A stretch of 64,000 nt of DNA from Arsenophonus sp964026495 (GTDB lineage Bacteria > Pseudomonadota > Gammaproteobacteria > Enterobacterales > Enterobacteriaceae): assembly GCF_964026495.1 (NCBI RefSeq), contig NZ_OZ032148.1, positions 248,001-312,000 on the forward strand, read 5' to 3'. Position 1 is the first letter of the stretch; every line of letters starts with the position of its first letter. Positions 41,522 to 53,212 of the stretch are shown here, piece by piece. A program made the translations under genes and the position numbers. Under the pieces are notes generated by a model. It was not told where the DNA came from, ran no database searches, and saw nothing but the letters and a program-made list of their open reading frames with translations.

Positions 41522-42597
41522 TTTGGTTAGCTCAATATTTAGTTCAATATTTTTCGGGATTCCATCTTTTTTCTTATTTAACATTTCGAGCTATTACTAG
41601 TTTGTTAACTGCATTGGGTATTTCACTATGGATTGGAGATCATTTAATTGCTTATTTGCAAAAATTACAAATAAGTCAAATTGTTCGTAATGAAGGACCG
41701 CAATCACATTTTAGGAAACATGGTACTCCTACAATGGGAGGGATATTAATTTTGTTTTCTATTTTAATTTCTATACTTTTATGGGCAAAATTAACTAATC
41801 CTTATGTGTGGTATGTATTATTTGTTTTATTAGGATATGGTATTATTGGGTTTATAGATGATTATAAAAAAATTATTTCTCAAGATTCAAAAGGTTTAAT
41901 TGCACGTTGGAAATATTTTTGGCAATCAATATTATCTTTGAGTATAGCATTTATCTTATATATTACCGGTAATGATACTTCGGTAACTGTATTTGTTGTA
42001 CCATTTTTAAAAGATTTGATGCCTCAACTTGGTTTATTTTATATTTTTTTAACATACTTTGTAATTGTAGGAACAAGTAATGCAGTTAATTTGACTGATG
42101 GATTAGATGGATTAGCTATTATGCCAACAGTGTTTATTTCTTTTGGTTTTGCTTTAGTAGCTTGGGCAACAGGTAATTTTAATTTTGCCAATTATTTGAA
42201 CATTCCTTATATTAATTATGCTGCTGAATTGGTTGTTGTTTGTGCTGCTATTGTAGGAGCTGGTTTAGGATTTTTATGGTTTAATACTTATCCTGCACAA
42301 GTGTTCATGGGTGATGTTGGATCATTAGCATTAGGTGGGGCCTTAGGAACTATTGCAGTTTTAATTAGACAAGAATTTTTATTACTGATTATGGGTGGTA
42401 TATTTGTTATTGAAACTTTATCAGTAATTTTACAAGTGGTTTCATTTAAAATGTGTGGTCAACGTATTTTTCGTATGGCACCTATTCATCATCATTATGA
42501 ACTAAAGGGATGGCCTGAACCTAGAGTTATTGTACGTTTTTGGATTATATCATTAATATTAGTATTAATTGGATTAGTAACCTTAAAGGTGCGTTAA
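41515..42597 (+). CDS. mraY: Phospho-MurNAc-pentapeptide translocase MraY
   Basis: MraY transfers phospho-MurNAc-pentapeptide to undecaprenyl phosphate, forming lipid I on the inner membrane. It has 360 residues, equal to E. coli, with about ten hydrophobic segments. Signature motifs are [11 protein letters not shown] (about 70-80), IDDYKKI (about 115-121), the Mg-binding [14 protein letters not shown] (about 187-200), [12 protein letters not shown] (about 264-275) and [11 protein letters not shown] (about 323-333). AGGAG before the ATG lies inside murF, indicating coupled translation. murD begins three bases after its stop. Confidence 0.98.
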   Translation: MLVWLAQYLVQYFSGFHLFSYLTFRAITSLLTALGISLWIGDHLIAYLQKLQISQIVRNEGPQSHFRKHGTPTMGGILILFSILISILLWAKLTNPYVWYVLFVLLGYGIIGFIDDYKKIISQDSKGLIARWKYFWQSILSLSIAFILYITGNDTSVTVFVVPFLKDLMPQLGLFYIFLTYFVIVGTSNAVNLTDGLDGLAIMPTVFISFGFALVAWATGNFNFANYLNIPYINYAAELVVVCAAIVGAGLGFLWFNTYPAQVFMGDVGSLALGGALGTIAVLIRQEFLLLIMGGIFVIETLSVILQVVSFKMCGQRIFRMAPIHHHYELKGWPEPRVIVRFWIISLILVLIGLVTLKVR

Positions 42598-42599
42598 TT

Positions 42600-43919
42600 A
42601 TGGTGAATTATTATGGTATGAAAATTGTTATTGTAGGTTTAGGTAAAACAGGTTTCTCTTGTGTTAATTTTTTTCTTTCTCGAAAAGTTATACCACGTGT
42701 AATTGATACAAGAATAATCCCACCATATAAAGATAATTTATCTAAAAAAATAATGTTACATAGTGGTAGTTTTAATAAAAAATGGTTGATGAGCGCTGAT
42801 TTAATTGTTGTTAGCCCTGGTATATCTCTTTATACACCAGAATTACAAATGGCAGTTGCTAAAAATATTGAAATTATTAGTGATATTGAAATATTTTGTC
42901 GAGAAATCAATAAGCCGATAATTTGTATAACTGGTTCTAATGGAAAAAGTACTGTTGCAACATTAGTTGCTGAGATGGCAAAAGTTGCTAATTATAGAGT
43001 AGGTCTCGGTGGTAATATTGGTATTCCTGTTTTAACATTATTAGATAAAGAATATGATTTATATGTATTAGAACTTTCTAGTTTTCAGCTTGAAACAACT
43101 TTCAGTTTAAAATCAATGGTAGCAACTATCTTAAATATAACTGAAAATCATATGGATCGTTATCCAGGAGGATTCACACAATATTGTACAACTAAGTTAA
43201 AAATTTATAATAATGCTAAACTGTGTGTTATTAATAAGCAAGATCAAAAAACTTGGCCTTCACCTTTTTGTCATATATCTTCTTTGAGTTTTGGTGTTAA
43301 TACTGGTACTTATACACTAAACACTTTTAGTAAAACATTGGAGATAAAAGGTGTATCTATAATAGAAACAAAAAAAATACGTTTGATTGGACAACATAAT
43401 TATTTAAATATTTTAGCTGCATTAGCTTTATCTGATGCAATAGGAATCCCTCGTAAATCAAGTTTAATAGCATTAACTGAATATGAAGGGTTGCCACATC
43501 GACTGCAATTAATATATGAGCATCAAGGTATTAAATATATTAATGATTCTAAAGCAACTAATGTAAACAGTACAACAGCAGCTTTGAAAAGCTTAAAAGT
43601 ATCAGGTAAATTATATTTGTTATTAGGTGGACAAGGAAAATCTGCAGATTTTTCAAAATTACAATCCTATGTTTCAGATAAAAATATTCAATTATGTTGT
43701 TTTGGTTCTGATGGATATCGATTAGCTAAATTAAGATCAGATAGTTTGCTTGTAGATACAATAGAGCAATGTTTACAAGCTATTATAAAAAAAGTTAAAT
43801 CTGGTGATGTTGTTTTGTTATCACCGGCTTGTGCAAGTTTTGATCAATTTCATAATTTTGAAAAACGAGGTGAAAAGTTTACTAAATTAGTAAAAAAATA
43901 TATAAATGTTAATTTTTAA
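42600..43919 (+). CDS. murD: UDP-MurNAc-Ala D-glutamate ligase MurD
   Basis: MurD adds D-glutamate to UDP-MurNAc-L-Ala. From ATG 42600 it has 439 residues (E. coli 438); the frame is open further upstream into mraY, but MVNYYGMKIVIVGLGKTG fits the E. coli start. GLGKTG (UDP binding), TGSNGKSTV (P-loop, about 110-118), GGNIGIPVL and LSSFQLETT are intact, as are INDSKATN and SPACASFDQF. The conserved TEDHMDRYP reads TENHMDRYP near residue 182, an Asp-to-Asn change next to the metal-site histidine. The substrate comes from murI and murC, both in this window. Confidence 0.97.
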   Translation: MVNYYGMKIVIVGLGKTGFSCVNFFLSRKVIPRVIDTRIIPPYKDNLSKKIMLHSGSFNKKWLMSADLIVVSPGISLYTPELQMAVAKNIEIISDIEIFCREINKPIICITGSNGKSTVATLVAEMAKVANYRVGLGGNIGIPVLTLLDKEYDLYVLELSSFQLETTFSLKSMVATILNITENHMDRYPGGFTQYCTTKLKIYNNAKLCVINKQDQKTWPSPFCHISSLSFGVNTGTYTLNTFSKTLEIKGVSIIETKKIRLIGQHNYLNILAALALSDAIGIPRKSSLIALTEYEGLPHRLQLIYEHQGIKYINDSKATNVNSTTAALKSLKVSGKLYLLLGGQGKSADFSKLQSYVSDKNIQLCCFGSDGYRLAKLRSDSLLVDTIEQCLQAIIKKVKSGDVVLLSPACASFDQFHNFEKRGEKFTKLVKKYINVNF

Positions 43920-45096
43920 TTTTAAAAAACTAAAAATTCTTATTAGTTCATCTCATAAGAATGTTATTGATATATTTCTTTACGATCGTATTTTAGTTTG
44001 GTTGACATTAATTTTAAGTATTATTGGTTTTATTATGGTGACCTCAGCTTCTGTCTCCATTGGAGAACGTTTAATGCAAGATGCTTTTTTCTTTGCTAAA
44101 CGCGATATTATTTATCTGATCTTATCATTTGTGTTGGCTTTTTTAGTATTAAATGTTTCCATGATATGGTGGGAGAAATACAATTTTTTATTTTTGATAA
44201 TTTCAATATTTTTTTTGTTACTAGTAATAATTTTTGGACGTTCATTTAATGGAGCTTCACGGTGGATTAATTTTGGTATTATCAATATACAACCTGCTGA
44301 ATTTTCTAAATTAGCATTATTTTGTTATATATCTAGTTATTTAGTAAGAAAAATTGATGAGGTAAAAAATAAGTTTTTAGGATTTATAAAACCGATTTTT
44401 ATTTTAATATTAATGTCAATTTTATTATTGTTAGAACCTGACTTAGGTACAGTAATTATATTAGTTGTTACAACATTAGCATTGCTTTTTATAGCTGGTG
44501 CTAAATTAATGTCTTTTCTTATAAGTATTACTATTTGTATGTTAACTATTTTTGTTTTAGTTTATTTTGAACCTTATCGATTTCGTAGAATTACTTCTTT
44601 TCTAAATCCATGGGCAGATCCTTTTGATACTGGATATCAATTAACACAATCTTTAATGGCATTTGGACGTGGTAAATTATGTGGGGAGGGTTTAGGTAAT
44701 TCTATTCAAAAATTAGAATATTTACCTGAAGCACATACTGATTTTATTTTTTCTGTTTTAGCTGAAGAATTAGGTTATATTGGTGCAGTTGTAGTTTTAT
44801 TAATGCTATTTTTTGTAGTTTTTCGTGGAATGATAATTGGAAAATTAGCTTTAGATATAGATCAATGTTTTTCAGGTTATTTAGCATGTTGTATTAGTAT
44901 ATGGTTTACTTGCCAAGTATTTTTAAATATCGGAGCTACTATAGGGATAGTACCTACTAAAGGATTGACATTGCCATTAATTAGTTATGGTGGTTCCAGT
45001 TTATCAATTATGATAATCACTGTTGCTATTTTATTACGTATTGATTTTGAAACACGTATTCAAAAAATACAAGCTTTTATCAGGAGAGATAAATGA
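43906..45096 (+). CDS. ftsW: Septal peptidoglycan polymerase FtsW
   Basis: FtsW is a SEDS-family glycosyltransferase that polymerises lipid II at the septum with FtsI. It has 396 residues (E. coli 414), mostly hydrophobic with about ten membrane segments. Conserved features are [31 protein letters not shown] (about 105-124), [22 protein letters not shown] and the region [14 protein letters not shown]. Also present are [20 protein letters not shown] (about 266-285) and [17 protein letters not shown] near the C-terminus. It overlaps murD by 14 bases and murG by four. The cytoplasmic N-terminus is shorter than in E. coli. Confidence 0.97.
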   Translation: MLIFNFKKLKILISSSHKNVIDIFLYDRILVWLTLILSIIGFIMVTSASVSIGERLMQDAFFFAKRDIIYLILSFVLAFLVLNVSMIWWEKYNFLFLIISIFFLLLVIIFGRSFNGASRWINFGIINIQPAEFSKLALFCYISSYLVRKIDEVKNKFLGFIKPIFILILMSILLLLEPDLGTVIILVVTTLALLFIAGAKLMSFLISITICMLTIFVLVYFEPYRFRRITSFLNPWADPFDTGYQLTQSLMAFGRGKLCGEGLGNSIQKLEYLPEAHTDFIFSVLAEELGYIGAVVVLLMLFFVVFRGMIIGKLALDIDQCFSGYLACCISIWFTCQVFLNIGATIGIVPTKGLTLPLISYGGSSLSIMIITVAILLRIDFETRIQKIQAFIRRDK

Positions 45097-46160
45097 AAAA
45101 ATCAAAACGTCTTATGATAATGGCAGGTGGTACTGGAGGGCATATTTTTCCAGGATTAACTGTAGCTAAATATTTAAAAATATATGGTTGGGATGTTTGT
45201 TGGTTAGGTACTGCTAATAGAATGGAAGCAGATTTAGTTCCTAAGCACGGAATTAATATTAAATTTATAAAAATTTCAAGTTTACGTGGTAAGGGTTTTT
45301 TTGCATTTTTTTTAGCATTTTTTGAGATTATTCAAGCAATAAAAAAAGCAAAATTTATAATCAAAAATTATCAACCTGACATTGTATTAGGGATGGGAGG
45401 ATATATTTCCTTTCCAGGAGTTGTCGCTGCTTGGTTATCTAATATCCCTATTGTATTACATGAACAAAATGCTGTAGCTGGATTAACTAATCGGTTTTTA
45501 GCAAAAATTGCAAAATGTATTTTACAAGCATTTCCTGGTGCATTTTCTAATGCAATGGTAGTAGGTAATCCAATTCGTGAAGATATATTAAGACTACCTG
45601 ATCCTGAAAAACGTTTTATTAATCGTAATAATGTTATTCAAGTATTAGTAATTGGGGGTAGTCAAGGAGCAAATATTTTTAATCAAATAATACCACAATT
45701 AGCAGTGAAATTAAATAAAAAAATCATAATTTTTCATCAAACTGGAAAAAATAATGAAGAAATTACAAAATCTTTATACAAAAAAATATGTGATACAACT
45801 ATTATCTATAAAGTTACAGAATTTATTGACGATATGGCTGAAGCTTATGCTTGGGCTGATATTGTTATTTGTCGTTCTGGTGCTTTGACAGTAAGTGAAA
45901 TTTCTGTTATTGGTTTAGCTGCTATTTTTGTCCCATTTCAGCATAAAGATCGACAACAATATTGGAATGCTGCCACACTGGAAAAAATAAAAGCAGCAAA
46001 AATTATTGAACAACCATATTTCTCAACAGATGTACTCTTAAAATTATTCAATAAATGGAATCGTGTAGATTTATTAGAAATGTCTAAAAAAGCTCGTACT
46101 ATATCAATTACAGATTCTACTCAACGTATAGCAGCAACTTTGATTGATATTGTTAAATAA
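45093..46160 (+). CDS. murG: Lipid II-forming GlcNAc transferase MurG
   Basis: MurG adds GlcNAc to lipid I on the cytoplasmic face, yielding lipid II. It has 355 residues, identical to E. coli. The N-terminal glycine-rich loop is [13 protein letters not shown] (10-22). [17 protein letters not shown] and [12 protein letters not shown] follow. The nucleotide-sugar domain has [16 protein letters not shown] (about 185-200), [13 protein letters not shown] and [20 protein letters not shown] site precedes the ATG, which overlaps the ftsW stop. Downstream, 41 bases separate it from murC. Confidence 0.98.
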   Translation: MKKSKRLMIMAGGTGGHIFPGLTVAKYLKIYGWDVCWLGTANRMEADLVPKHGINIKFIKISSLRGKGFFAFFLAFFEIIQAIKKAKFIIKNYQPDIVLGMGGYISFPGVVAAWLSNIPIVLHEQNAVAGLTNRFLAKIAKCILQAFPGAFSNAMVVGNPIREDILRLPDPEKRFINRNNVIQVLVIGGSQGANIFNQIIPQLAVKLNKKIIIFHQTGKNNEEITKSLYKKICDTTIIYKVTEFIDDMAEAYAWADIVICRSGALTVSEISVIGLAAIFVPFQHKDRQQYWNAATLEKIKAAKIIEQPYFSTDVLLKLFNKWNRVDLLEMSKKARTISITDSTQRIAATLIDIVK

Positions 46161-46201
46161 AACTATTTCTTCATTGAAGAACATTAAAGATAAAAATAAA
46201 A

Positions 46202-47671
46202 ATGGTTACAGTAAATATACAAAAATTAATCAAATTAAGAGCAATAGTTCCAGAAATGCGTTGCGTAAAGCATGTTCATTTTGTTGGTATTGGTGGTTCT
46301 GGGATGGGTGGTATTGCCACAGTATTAGCTAATGAAGGTTATAAAATTAGTGGTTCTGATTTATTACCTAATGAAGTGACTCAAAAGTTAATACAATGTG
46401 GCGTAAAAATATTTTTTGATCATCGTCCAGAAAATATCGTAAATGCATCTGTTGTGGTGGTATCTGCTGCAATATCTTTAGATAATCCAGAAATTGTTGC
46501 GGCGCGTATAGCATGTATTCCGGTTATTCAACGTGCTGAAATGTTAGCTGAGTTAATGCGTTTTCGTTATGGTATTGCTATTGCAGGTACTCATGGAAAA
46601 ACAACGACTACAGGTATGATTTCCAGTATTTATGTACAAGCAGGGTTAGATCCAACTTTTATTAATGGTGGTTTATTAAAAACAGCAGGGGTATATGCAC
46701 GTTTAGGTAGTAGTCGTTATTTAATTGTGGAAGCTGATGAAAGTGATGCATCTTTTTTGCATTTACAACCATTAGTTGCTGTTATAACAAATATTGAAGC
46801 TGATCATATGGAAACCTATGATGGAAATTTTGAAAAATTGAAGAAGACGTTTATTGATTTTTTGAATAATTTGCCATTTTATGGTCGTGCAGTATTATGT
46901 ATTGATGATCCTGTAGTACGTTCTTTAATTCCACAAATAAATTGTTATATTACAACCTATGGTTTTAGTGATGATGCGGATGTATGCATTAGTTCTTATA
47001 AGCAAATTGCTAATCAAAGTCGTTTCACAATATCTAGAAGAAATAAAAATGATTTGATATTTATATTAAATTTACCTGGTCGTCATAATGCACTAAATGC
47101 TACTGCAGCTATTACAGTAGCAATAGAAGAAGGTATTGATGATAATGATATTTTGTGTGGATTAAAACAATTTTCAGGAACTAATCGACGTTTTGATGTT
47201 TTAGGTAATTTTCCTTTGATGAATGTTAATGGAAAAAATGGTAGTGTTATTTTAGTAGATGATTATGGACATCATCCAACAGAAGTCCGTGCCACTATTA
47301 AAGCAATTAGAGAAGGTTGGAATAATAAGCGTGTTGTAATGGTTTTTCAGCCACATAGATATACCCGTACACGTGATTTATATAATGATTTTGTTGATAT
47401 TTTAGAACAGGTAGATGTTTTGTTAATGTTAGATGTATATTCTGCAGGTGAAGCGCCTATTCCTGGTAAGGATAGTAAATCATTATGTCAAACAATTCGT
47501 AATCGAGGTAAATTAAATCCAATTTTTATTTCTGAACATAGAGAAATCTATAAAATACTAGTATCAATTATAGAAGATAATGATTTTATACTTATACAAG
47601 GAGCTGGAAATATTGCTAAAATAGCACGTCATTTAGCTAATACACACTTGCGATACAGTTTTGAGAAATAG
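46202..47671 (+). CDS. murC: UDP-MurNAc L-alanine ligase MurC
   Basis: MurC starts the stem peptide by adding L-Ala to UDP-MurNAc. It has 489 residues (E. coli 491). The N-terminal loop is [12 protein letters not shown] (about 28-39), the P-loop [12 protein letters not shown] (about 126-137), and [15 protein letters not shown] and [13 protein letters not shown] follow. The C-terminal domain has [24 protein letters not shown] and AGEAPIPG. The ATG at 46202 aligns with the family start, with little Shine-Dalgarno complementarity. UDP-MurNAc itself would need MurA and MurB, which are not in this window. Confidence 0.98.
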   Translation: MVTVNIQKLIKLRAIVPEMRCVKHVHFVGIGGSGMGGIATVLANEGYKISGSDLLPNEVTQKLIQCGVKIFFDHRPENIVNASVVVVSAAISLDNPEIVAARIACIPVIQRAEMLAELMRFRYGIAIAGTHGKTTTTGMISSIYVQAGLDPTFINGGLLKTAGVYARLGSSRYLIVEADESDASFLHLQPLVAVITNIEADHMETYDGNFEKLKKTFIDFLNNLPFYGRAVLCIDDPVVRSLIPQINCYITTYGFSDDADVCISSYKQIANQSRFTISRRNKNDLIFILNLPGRHNALNATAAITVAIEEGIDDNDILCGLKQFSGTNRRFDVLGNFPLMNVNGKNGSVILVDDYGHHPTEVRATIKAIREGWNNKRVVMVFQPHRYTRTRDLYNDFVDILEQVDVLLMLDVYSAGEAPIPGKDSKSLCQTIRNRGKLNPIFISEHREIYKILVSIIEDNDFILIQGAGNIAKIARHLANTHLRYSFEK

Positions 47672-47682
47672 AGGGAAGTACT

Positions 47683-48600
47683 ATGGATGATAAAGTTGCA
47701 GTACTTTTAGGTGGCAATTCTTCTGAAAGAATCGTATCACTAGAATCTGGTAAAGCTGTAGTAAATGGATTAATAAATGCTGGAGTAGATGCATATCCAG
47801 TAGATATTAAAAATTTTTCTCTTATTCAACTCAAAAAATCTGGTTATACAAAAGTTTTTATTGCATTACATGGTAGAGGTGGTGAAGATGGTACAATACA
47901 AGGAGTATTAGAGTATTTAAGATTACCTTATACTGGAAGTGGTATTTTAGCCTCTTCACTTTCAATAGATAAAATGCGGACTAAACAGTTATGGAGTGGT
48001 ATAGGTTTACCGGTAATACCATCTGTATCATTGTATAAAAAAAAATTAGATACAATATCTGATGAAGTACTTCTTCAATTTGTTCATCATTTAGGTTTCC
48101 CTATTATGGTAAAACCAAATTTTGAAGGTTCTAGTATTGGAATTAGTAAAGTAAAAGATTTTTCTGAATTGAGAATGGCGTTGGAAGCAGCTTTTTTTTA
48201 TGACGAAAATGTCTTGATTGAGAAATATTTGTATGGAGAAGAATATACTGTTGCAATTCTAGGTGATTTGGTGCTTCCTATCATTCGTATTCAATCAAAA
48301 GAAGATTTTTATGATTATAATGCAAAATATTTTTCTAATGAAACGCAATATTTTTGTCCTAGTGGTTTAACTTCACAAGAAGAATTACGGTTAAATGCAT
48401 TGGCATTAAATGCTTATCAAGCTATTGGCTGTATGGGTTGTGCACGTATAGACCTTATAAAAGCTAATGATGGTTTTTATTTATTAGAAATTAATACTTC
48501 ACCTGGAATGACTGATCATAGTTTGGTACCTCTAGCTGCAAAACAAGCTGGTTTTAAGTTTTCAGAATTAGTTAAAAAGCTTTTAGATTTAGTGAAATAA
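47683..48600 (+). CDS. ddlB: D-alanine--D-alanine ligase DdlB
   Basis: DdlB is an ATP-grasp enzyme that makes the D-Ala-D-Ala used by MurF. It has 305 residues (E. coli 306). VAVLLGGNSSERIVSLESGK (5-24) is the N-terminal signature. LHGRGGEDGTIQGVLEYL, PYTGSGILASSLSIDKMRTK and FPIMVKPNFEGSSIGISKV (ATP-grasp lysine) follow, then EEYTVAIL and the metal ligands in LLEINTSPGMTDHSLVP. GAGGGAAG before the ATG is a good ribosome binding site. It lies between murC and ftsQ, as in E. coli. Confidence 0.98.
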   Translation: MDDKVAVLLGGNSSERIVSLESGKAVVNGLINAGVDAYPVDIKNFSLIQLKKSGYTKVFIALHGRGGEDGTIQGVLEYLRLPYTGSGILASSLSIDKMRTKQLWSGIGLPVIPSVSLYKKKLDTISDEVLLQFVHHLGFPIMVKPNFEGSSIGISKVKDFSELRMALEAAFFYDENVLIEKYLYGEEYTVAILGDLVLPIIRIQSKEDFYDYNAKYFSNETQYFCPSGLTSQEELRLNALALNAYQAIGCMGCARIDLIKANDGFYLLEINTSPGMTDHSLVPLAAKQAGFKFSELVKKLLDLVK

Positions 48601-48603
48601 AAT

Positions 48604-49374
48604 ATGCTTGTATCGTTTAATATTTACAATAAAGAGTTTAAAAAATATAAAATTAATAATGTATACGGTGCTTATTATTGGTTTGGTTTGATTGTTTTTG
48701 TAATATTATTAGCTATTATGATATTGAGCGGATGTATATTATTAGATTGGATGAAAGATTTTCATCAATTACCGATTTCTAAATTATCAATTACTGGTAA
48801 ACGTAATTATACAAGTGATTCTTATATAAGAAAAGTAATTTTAGAATTAGGAATTCCTGGTACATTTATGAATACAGATATCAATATAATCCATAATCAA
48901 ATTAAAAGAATTTCATGGATAAAGCAAGTTACGATACGTAAGAAATGGCCTAATGAATTAACAATTCATTTAGTGGAATATCAACCTTATGCAAAATGGA
49001 ATGATACTTTTTTCATTAATAAAGAAGGAATTATTTTTAATATTCCAGAATTAATAAATAGCAAAAAAAATTTTTTGATGCTATATGGTCCAGAAGGAAG
49101 TCAGCAAGAAATATTAAACATGTATCATATTATGCAAAATCAATTATCAGAGAATAATTTTATCATTAAATCATTATCAATGAGTACACGACGTGCATGG
49201 CAATTAGTTTTAGTAAATGATATTAAATTAAATATTGGTAAACAGGATATTAAAGAAAGATTAAATCGTTTTATGAAACTTTATCCATTATTAAAGAAAG
49301 TAAAAAATAAACGTATTGGATATGTAGATTTACGGTATGCTAGTAATGCTGCGGTAGGTTGGTTGCCTATTTAA
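48604..49374 (+). CDS. ftsQ: Cell division protein FtsQ
   Basis: FtsQ is a bitopic scaffold that links early and late divisome proteins through FtsB and FtsL. It has 256 residues (E. coli 276). A cytoplasmic tail of about 28 residues precedes one membrane helix (LIVFVILLAIMILSGCILL, about 30-48). The POTRA domain begins near LPISKLSITGKRNYTS (about 57-72) and includes SWIKQVTIRKKWPNELTIHL. The beta domain follows with EYQPYAKWNDTFFINKEGII and the C-terminal YVDLRYASNAAVGW. The conserved RYxxGxAVxW ending is present. The C-terminus is shortened compared with E. coli. Confidence 0.95.
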   Translation: MLVSFNIYNKEFKKYKINNVYGAYYWFGLIVFVILLAIMILSGCILLDWMKDFHQLPISKLSITGKRNYTSDSYIRKVILELGIPGTFMNTDINIIHNQIKRISWIKQVTIRKKWPNELTIHLVEYQPYAKWNDTFFINKEGIIFNIPELINSKKNFLMLYGPEGSQQEILNMYHIMQNQLSENNFIIKSLSMSTRRAWQLVLVNDIKLNIGKQDIKERLNRFMKLYPLLKKVKNKRIGYVDLRYASNAAVGWLPI

Positions 49375-49451
49375 TCTAAATTTACTTACTACTAAACTAT
49401 AAATTAAAATAATTTAATATCGCTAATTGATCAGTAATAGGTAGATTAACG

Positions 49452-50711
49452 ATGATTAAAACAACAGACAGAAAATTAATAGTTGGCCTTGAAATTGGTA
49501 CTTCTAAGGTTTCTACATTGGTTGGTGAAATTTTACCAGATGGGATAATAAATATTATTGGTGTTGGTAATTGTCCATCTCGAGGAATGTATAAAGGAGA
49601 TGTAAATGATTTAGAATCTGTTGTTAAATGTGTACAACGAGCTATCAAACAAGCGGAATTAATGGCTGATTGTCATATTTCATCAGTTTATCTGTCATTT
49701 TCTGGTAAACATATAAGTTGCCAAAATGAAATTGGAATGGTACCTATTTCTGATGATGAAGTAACTTTATATGATGTAGATAGTGTTGTTCATACGGCTA
49801 AATCTGTTAGAGTGCATGATGAACATAGAATTTTGCATGTTATCCCACAAGAATATTCCATTGATTATCAAGAAGGTATTAAAAATCCAGTAGGATTATC
49901 AGGTGTACGTATGCAAGCTAAAGTACATTTGATTACTTGTCATAATGATATGGCCAAAAATATTGTAAAAGCAGTTGAACGTTGTGGCTTAAAAGTAGAT
50001 CAATTAATTTTTTCAGGTTTAGCTTCAAGTTATTCTGTTTTAACAGAAGATGAACGTGAATTAGGTGTTTGTTTAGTTGATATTGGTAGTGGCACTATGG
50101 ATATACTAATTTATACCGGAGGTGCATTACGTTATACAAAAGTTATACCTTATGCTGGTAATATAGTTACGAATGATATTGCGTATGCATTTAGTACATC
50201 TCCAAGTGATGCTGAAACACTAAAAATTTGTCATGGGTGTGCATTAGCTATTATTGTTAATAAAGATGAAAATGTTGAATTATTTAGTGTAACAGGTAGT
50301 GGTCCTTTAAAAAATTTACAACGTCAAACACTAGCAAAAGTTATTGAACCAAGGTATATGGAGTTACTTAATTTAGTGAATAATGAAATTATGAAAGTAC
50401 AAGAACAACTGCGTCAAAATGGTATTAAACATCATTTATCAGCTGGTGTTGTTTTAACAGGAGGGGGGGCACAAATTGATGGATTAGTTGAATGTGCTAA
50501 AAAGGTATTTTGTACTCAAGTACGTATTGGTAAACCATCAAATATAACTGGTCTGATAGATTATGCACAAGAACCTAATTATTCAACAGTTGTTGGACTT
50601 TTGCACTATGGTAAAGAAACCCATTTAGGGAATGAAGTGGAAATAGACAAACGTAAATCAGTAACTATTTGGTTTAATAAAATCACTAGTTGGTTGAGAA
50701 AAGAATTTTAA
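49452..50711 (+). CDS. ftsA: Cell division protein FtsA
   Basis: FtsA is an actin-like ATPase that tethers FtsZ to the membrane. It has 419 residues (E. coli 420). The ATP-binding fold begins [17 protein letters not shown] (11-27); [10 protein letters not shown] and [20 protein letters not shown] follow. The second phosphate loop is [18 protein letters not shown] (about 206-223) and the adenosine motif [15 protein letters not shown] (about 334-348). The C-terminal amphipathic membrane helix [17 protein letters not shown] is intact. In E. coli it overlaps ftsQ, whereas here 77 bases separate them, which might contain an added promoter. Confidence 0.98.
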   Translation: MIKTTDRKLIVGLEIGTSKVSTLVGEILPDGIINIIGVGNCPSRGMYKGDVNDLESVVKCVQRAIKQAELMADCHISSVYLSFSGKHISCQNEIGMVPISDDEVTLYDVDSVVHTAKSVRVHDEHRILHVIPQEYSIDYQEGIKNPVGLSGVRMQAKVHLITCHNDMAKNIVKAVERCGLKVDQLIFSGLASSYSVLTEDERELGVCLVDIGSGTMDILIYTGGALRYTKVIPYAGNIVTNDIAYAFSTSPSDAETLKICHGCALAIIVNKDENVELFSVTGSGPLKNLQRQTLAKVIEPRYMELLNLVNNEIMKVQEQLRQNGIKHHLSAGVVLTGGGAQIDGLVECAKKVFCTQVRIGKPSNITGLIDYAQEPNYSTVVGLLHYGKETHLGNEVEIDKRKSVTIWFNKITSWLRKEF

Positions 50712-50772
50712 TTTTATAAAAAGAAAAAATTTTTCTATTCTTCTAATAAAAGGTAAAAAACGGGGAGCAATT

Positions 50773-51954
50773 ATGTTTGAACCAATGGAATTAACCAATG
50801 ATGCAGTGATTAAAGTAATAGGTGTTGGTGGTGGTGGTGGTAATGCCGTTGAACATATGGTACGTGAATGTATAGAAGGTGTTGAATTTTTTGCTGTTAA
50901 TACAGACGCTCAAGCTTTACGTAAAACAACAGTAGAACAAATTATTCAAATAGGTAATGCTATTACAAAAGGTTTAGGAGCAGGAGCGAATCCTGAGGTA
51001 GGTCGTAATGCTGCTGAAGAAGATCGTGAAGCATTGCGTAATGCACTTGATGGAGCAGATATGGTTTTTATAGCTGCTGGAATGGGGGGAGGAACTGGTA
51101 CTGGAGCAGCTCCTGTAGTAGCTGGAGTTGCTAAAGAACTCGGAATATTAACAGTTGCAGTGGTAACAAAACCTTTTAATTTTGAAGGTAAAAAACGTAT
51201 GGTATTTGCTGAAATAGGAATTTCAGAGCTTTCTAAGCATGTTGATTCATTAATTACTATTCCAAATGATAAATTATTAAAAGTACTTGGAAGAGGTATT
51301 TCTTTGTTGGATGCTTTTGGAGCGGCAAATAATGTATTGAAGGGTGCAGTACAGGGTATTGCTGAACTTATTACTCGTCCTGGTTTAATGAATGTTGATT
51401 TTGCAGATGTTCGGACTGTAATGTCTGAAATGGGTTATGCTATGATGGGATCTGGGGTATCACGTGGTGAAGATCGAGCTGAAGAAGCTGCTGAAATGGC
51501 AATTTCAAGTCCGCTATTAGAAGATGTGGATTTATCAGGTGCTCGTGGTGTATTGGTTAATATTACAGCAGGTTTTGATTTACGACTTGATGAATTTGAA
51601 ACAGTAGGTAATACCATTCGTGCATTTGCATCAGATAATGCGATGGTGGTTATTGGTACTTCATTAGATCCTGATATGAATGATGAATTACGTGTAACTG
51701 TTGTAGCTACAGGAATTGGCATGGATAAAAGTACAGATATTAACATTGTAACCAATAAAGTAACTCAAAAAATGTCTTTAGAACAGAGTTATAGAGTACC
51801 AGGTAGTACCATCTCATCTGGCATAGGGGGGAGAACATCATCTTTTACAGGAGAAAAATCAACAGTTAAAGTTGTTAATAAAAATAATATTTCATCCAAT
51901 AAAGAGTCAGATTATCTTGATATTCCTGCTTTTTTAAGAAAACAGGCTGATTAA
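50773..51954 (+). CDS. ftsZ: Cell division GTPase FtsZ
   Basis: FtsZ is the tubulin-like GTPase that builds the division ring. It has 393 residues (E. coli 383). The GTP-binding loop [15 protein letters not shown] (about 15-29), tubulin signature [15 protein letters not shown] (about 101-115) and T7 synergy loop [11 protein letters not shown] (about 206-216) are intact. A short Ser/Asn-rich linker leads to the conserved C-terminal peptide [14 protein letters not shown] that binds FtsA and ZipA. CGGGGAG upstream of the ATG is one of the best Shine-Dalgarno sites in the window, consistent with high expression. Confidence 0.99.
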   Translation: MFEPMELTNDAVIKVIGVGGGGGNAVEHMVRECIEGVEFFAVNTDAQALRKTTVEQIIQIGNAITKGLGAGANPEVGRNAAEEDREALRNALDGADMVFIAAGMGGGTGTGAAPVVAGVAKELGILTVAVVTKPFNFEGKKRMVFAEIGISELSKHVDSLITIPNDKLLKVLGRGISLLDAFGAANNVLKGAVQGIAELITRPGLMNVDFADVRTVMSEMGYAMMGSGVSRGEDRAEEAAEMAISSPLLEDVDLSGARGVLVNITAGFDLRLDEFETVGNTIRAFASDNAMVVIGTSLDPDMNDELRVTVVATGIGMDKSTDINIVTNKVTQKMSLEQSYRVPGSTISSGIGGRTSSFTGEKSTVKVVNKNNISSNKESDYLDIPAFLRKQAD

Positions 51955-52047
51955 TTGAGATTTTGTTACTAGATTTTTTAACAATAAAATATTTAGCTGT
52001 TTCTAAGTGAAGATCAGGAAAAACTGATAAAGATACGAGATAAAATA

Positions 52048-52959
52048 ATGATCAAACAAAGAACACTAAAACGTATTGTTAAGGCAAGAGGAATTGGTTT
52101 ACATACTGGAAGAAAAGTTACTTTAGAATTACTTCCAGCACCAGCAAATACTGGTATCATCTACCGACGTACAGATTTAAAGCCATTTGTCGACTTCCCC
52201 GTTGCTGCAAAATCTGTACGTGATACTATGTTATGTACTTGTTTAGTAAATGAAGATGATGTACGTATTTCAACAGTAGAACATTTAAATGCTGCTTTGG
52301 CAGGATTAGGGATCGATAATATTATTGTTGCAGTAGATGCACCAGAAATTCCAATTATGGACGGTAGTGCTGCACCTTTTGTGTTTTTGTTATTGGATGC
52401 AGGTATTAAAGAATTAAATAGTGCTAAAAAATTTTTTCGTATTAAAGAAAGTGTAAGAGTTGTTGATGGTGATAAATGTGCTGAATTATCACCTTATAAT
52501 GGATTTTGCTTAGATTTTACTATTGATTTTAATCATCCTGCAATTAATAGCAAAAGTCAACATTATAAACTTGATTTTTCTGCTAAATCTTTTGTAAGAG
52601 ATATTAGTCGTGCACGTACATTTGGATTTATGCGTGATATTCGGCACTTACAATCAAAAGGATTGTGTTTAGGTGGTAGTGTTGATTGTGCAATTGTAAT
52701 AGATGATTATCGTATATTAAATCAAGATGGTTTACGTTTTGAAGATGAACTAGTTCGTCATAAAACTTTAGATGCTATTGGTGATTTATTTATGTGTAGT
52801 CATAACATTATTGGTTCTTTTACTGCATATAAATCAGGTCATGCATTAAATAATAAATTATTACAGGCTGTTTTAGCAACGGAATCTGCTTGGGATATGG
52901 TAACTTTTGAAGATGAATCTGAAATGCCTGTATTTTTTAAACCGCCTTTTTTAGTATAG
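52048..52959 (+). CDS. lpxC: UDP-3-O-acyl-GlcNAc deacetylase LpxC
   Basis: LpxC is the zinc-dependent, committed step of lipid A synthesis. It has 303 residues (E. coli 305). The start [20 protein letters not shown] is family-typical. The zinc ligands are His79 in [17 protein letters not shown] and His238/Asp242 in [26 protein letters not shown] and [11 protein letters not shown] are also conserved. The C-terminal segment that in E. coli makes LpxC a target of FtsH proteolysis is changed here ([10 protein letters not shown]), so turnover control may differ. It ends the dcw block as in E. coli. Confidence 0.98.
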   Translation: MIKQRTLKRIVKARGIGLHTGRKVTLELLPAPANTGIIYRRTDLKPFVDFPVAAKSVRDTMLCTCLVNEDDVRISTVEHLNAALAGLGIDNIIVAVDAPEIPIMDGSAAPFVFLLLDAGIKELNSAKKFFRIKESVRVVDGDKCAELSPYNGFCLDFTIDFNHPAINSKSQHYKLDFSAKSFVRDISRARTFGFMRDIRHLQSKGLCLGGSVDCAIVIDDYRILNQDGLRFEDELVRHKTLDAIGDLFMCSHNIIGSFTAYKSGHALNNKLLQAVLATESAWDMVTFEDESEMPVFFKPPFLV

Positions 52960-53212
52960 AGAAGATAAAAAAAATATTTAAATATTAAAAATTAAATAAA
53001 TTTCATTTGTAATGATTGTTTTAATATATTTGTTATTCTCATGGGTACTAGAATTTTTTAATTTTTTTCTCGTTTTAGATTTATCAAAATTTTTAAATAG
53101 TTTTTTATAAATAGTTTTTTAGATGATTTAGTTAAAATTATAAGTTGCTTTTATTTTTTTAATTTATTATTGAATGAGAGAAGATGATTGTAAGATTTTT
53201 TGTATAAAATAG

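Noticed and set aside
42540..42599. N-terminal extension of MurD into mraY
   Set aside because: It is an alternative frame of mraY; ATG 42600 matches the homologous start.
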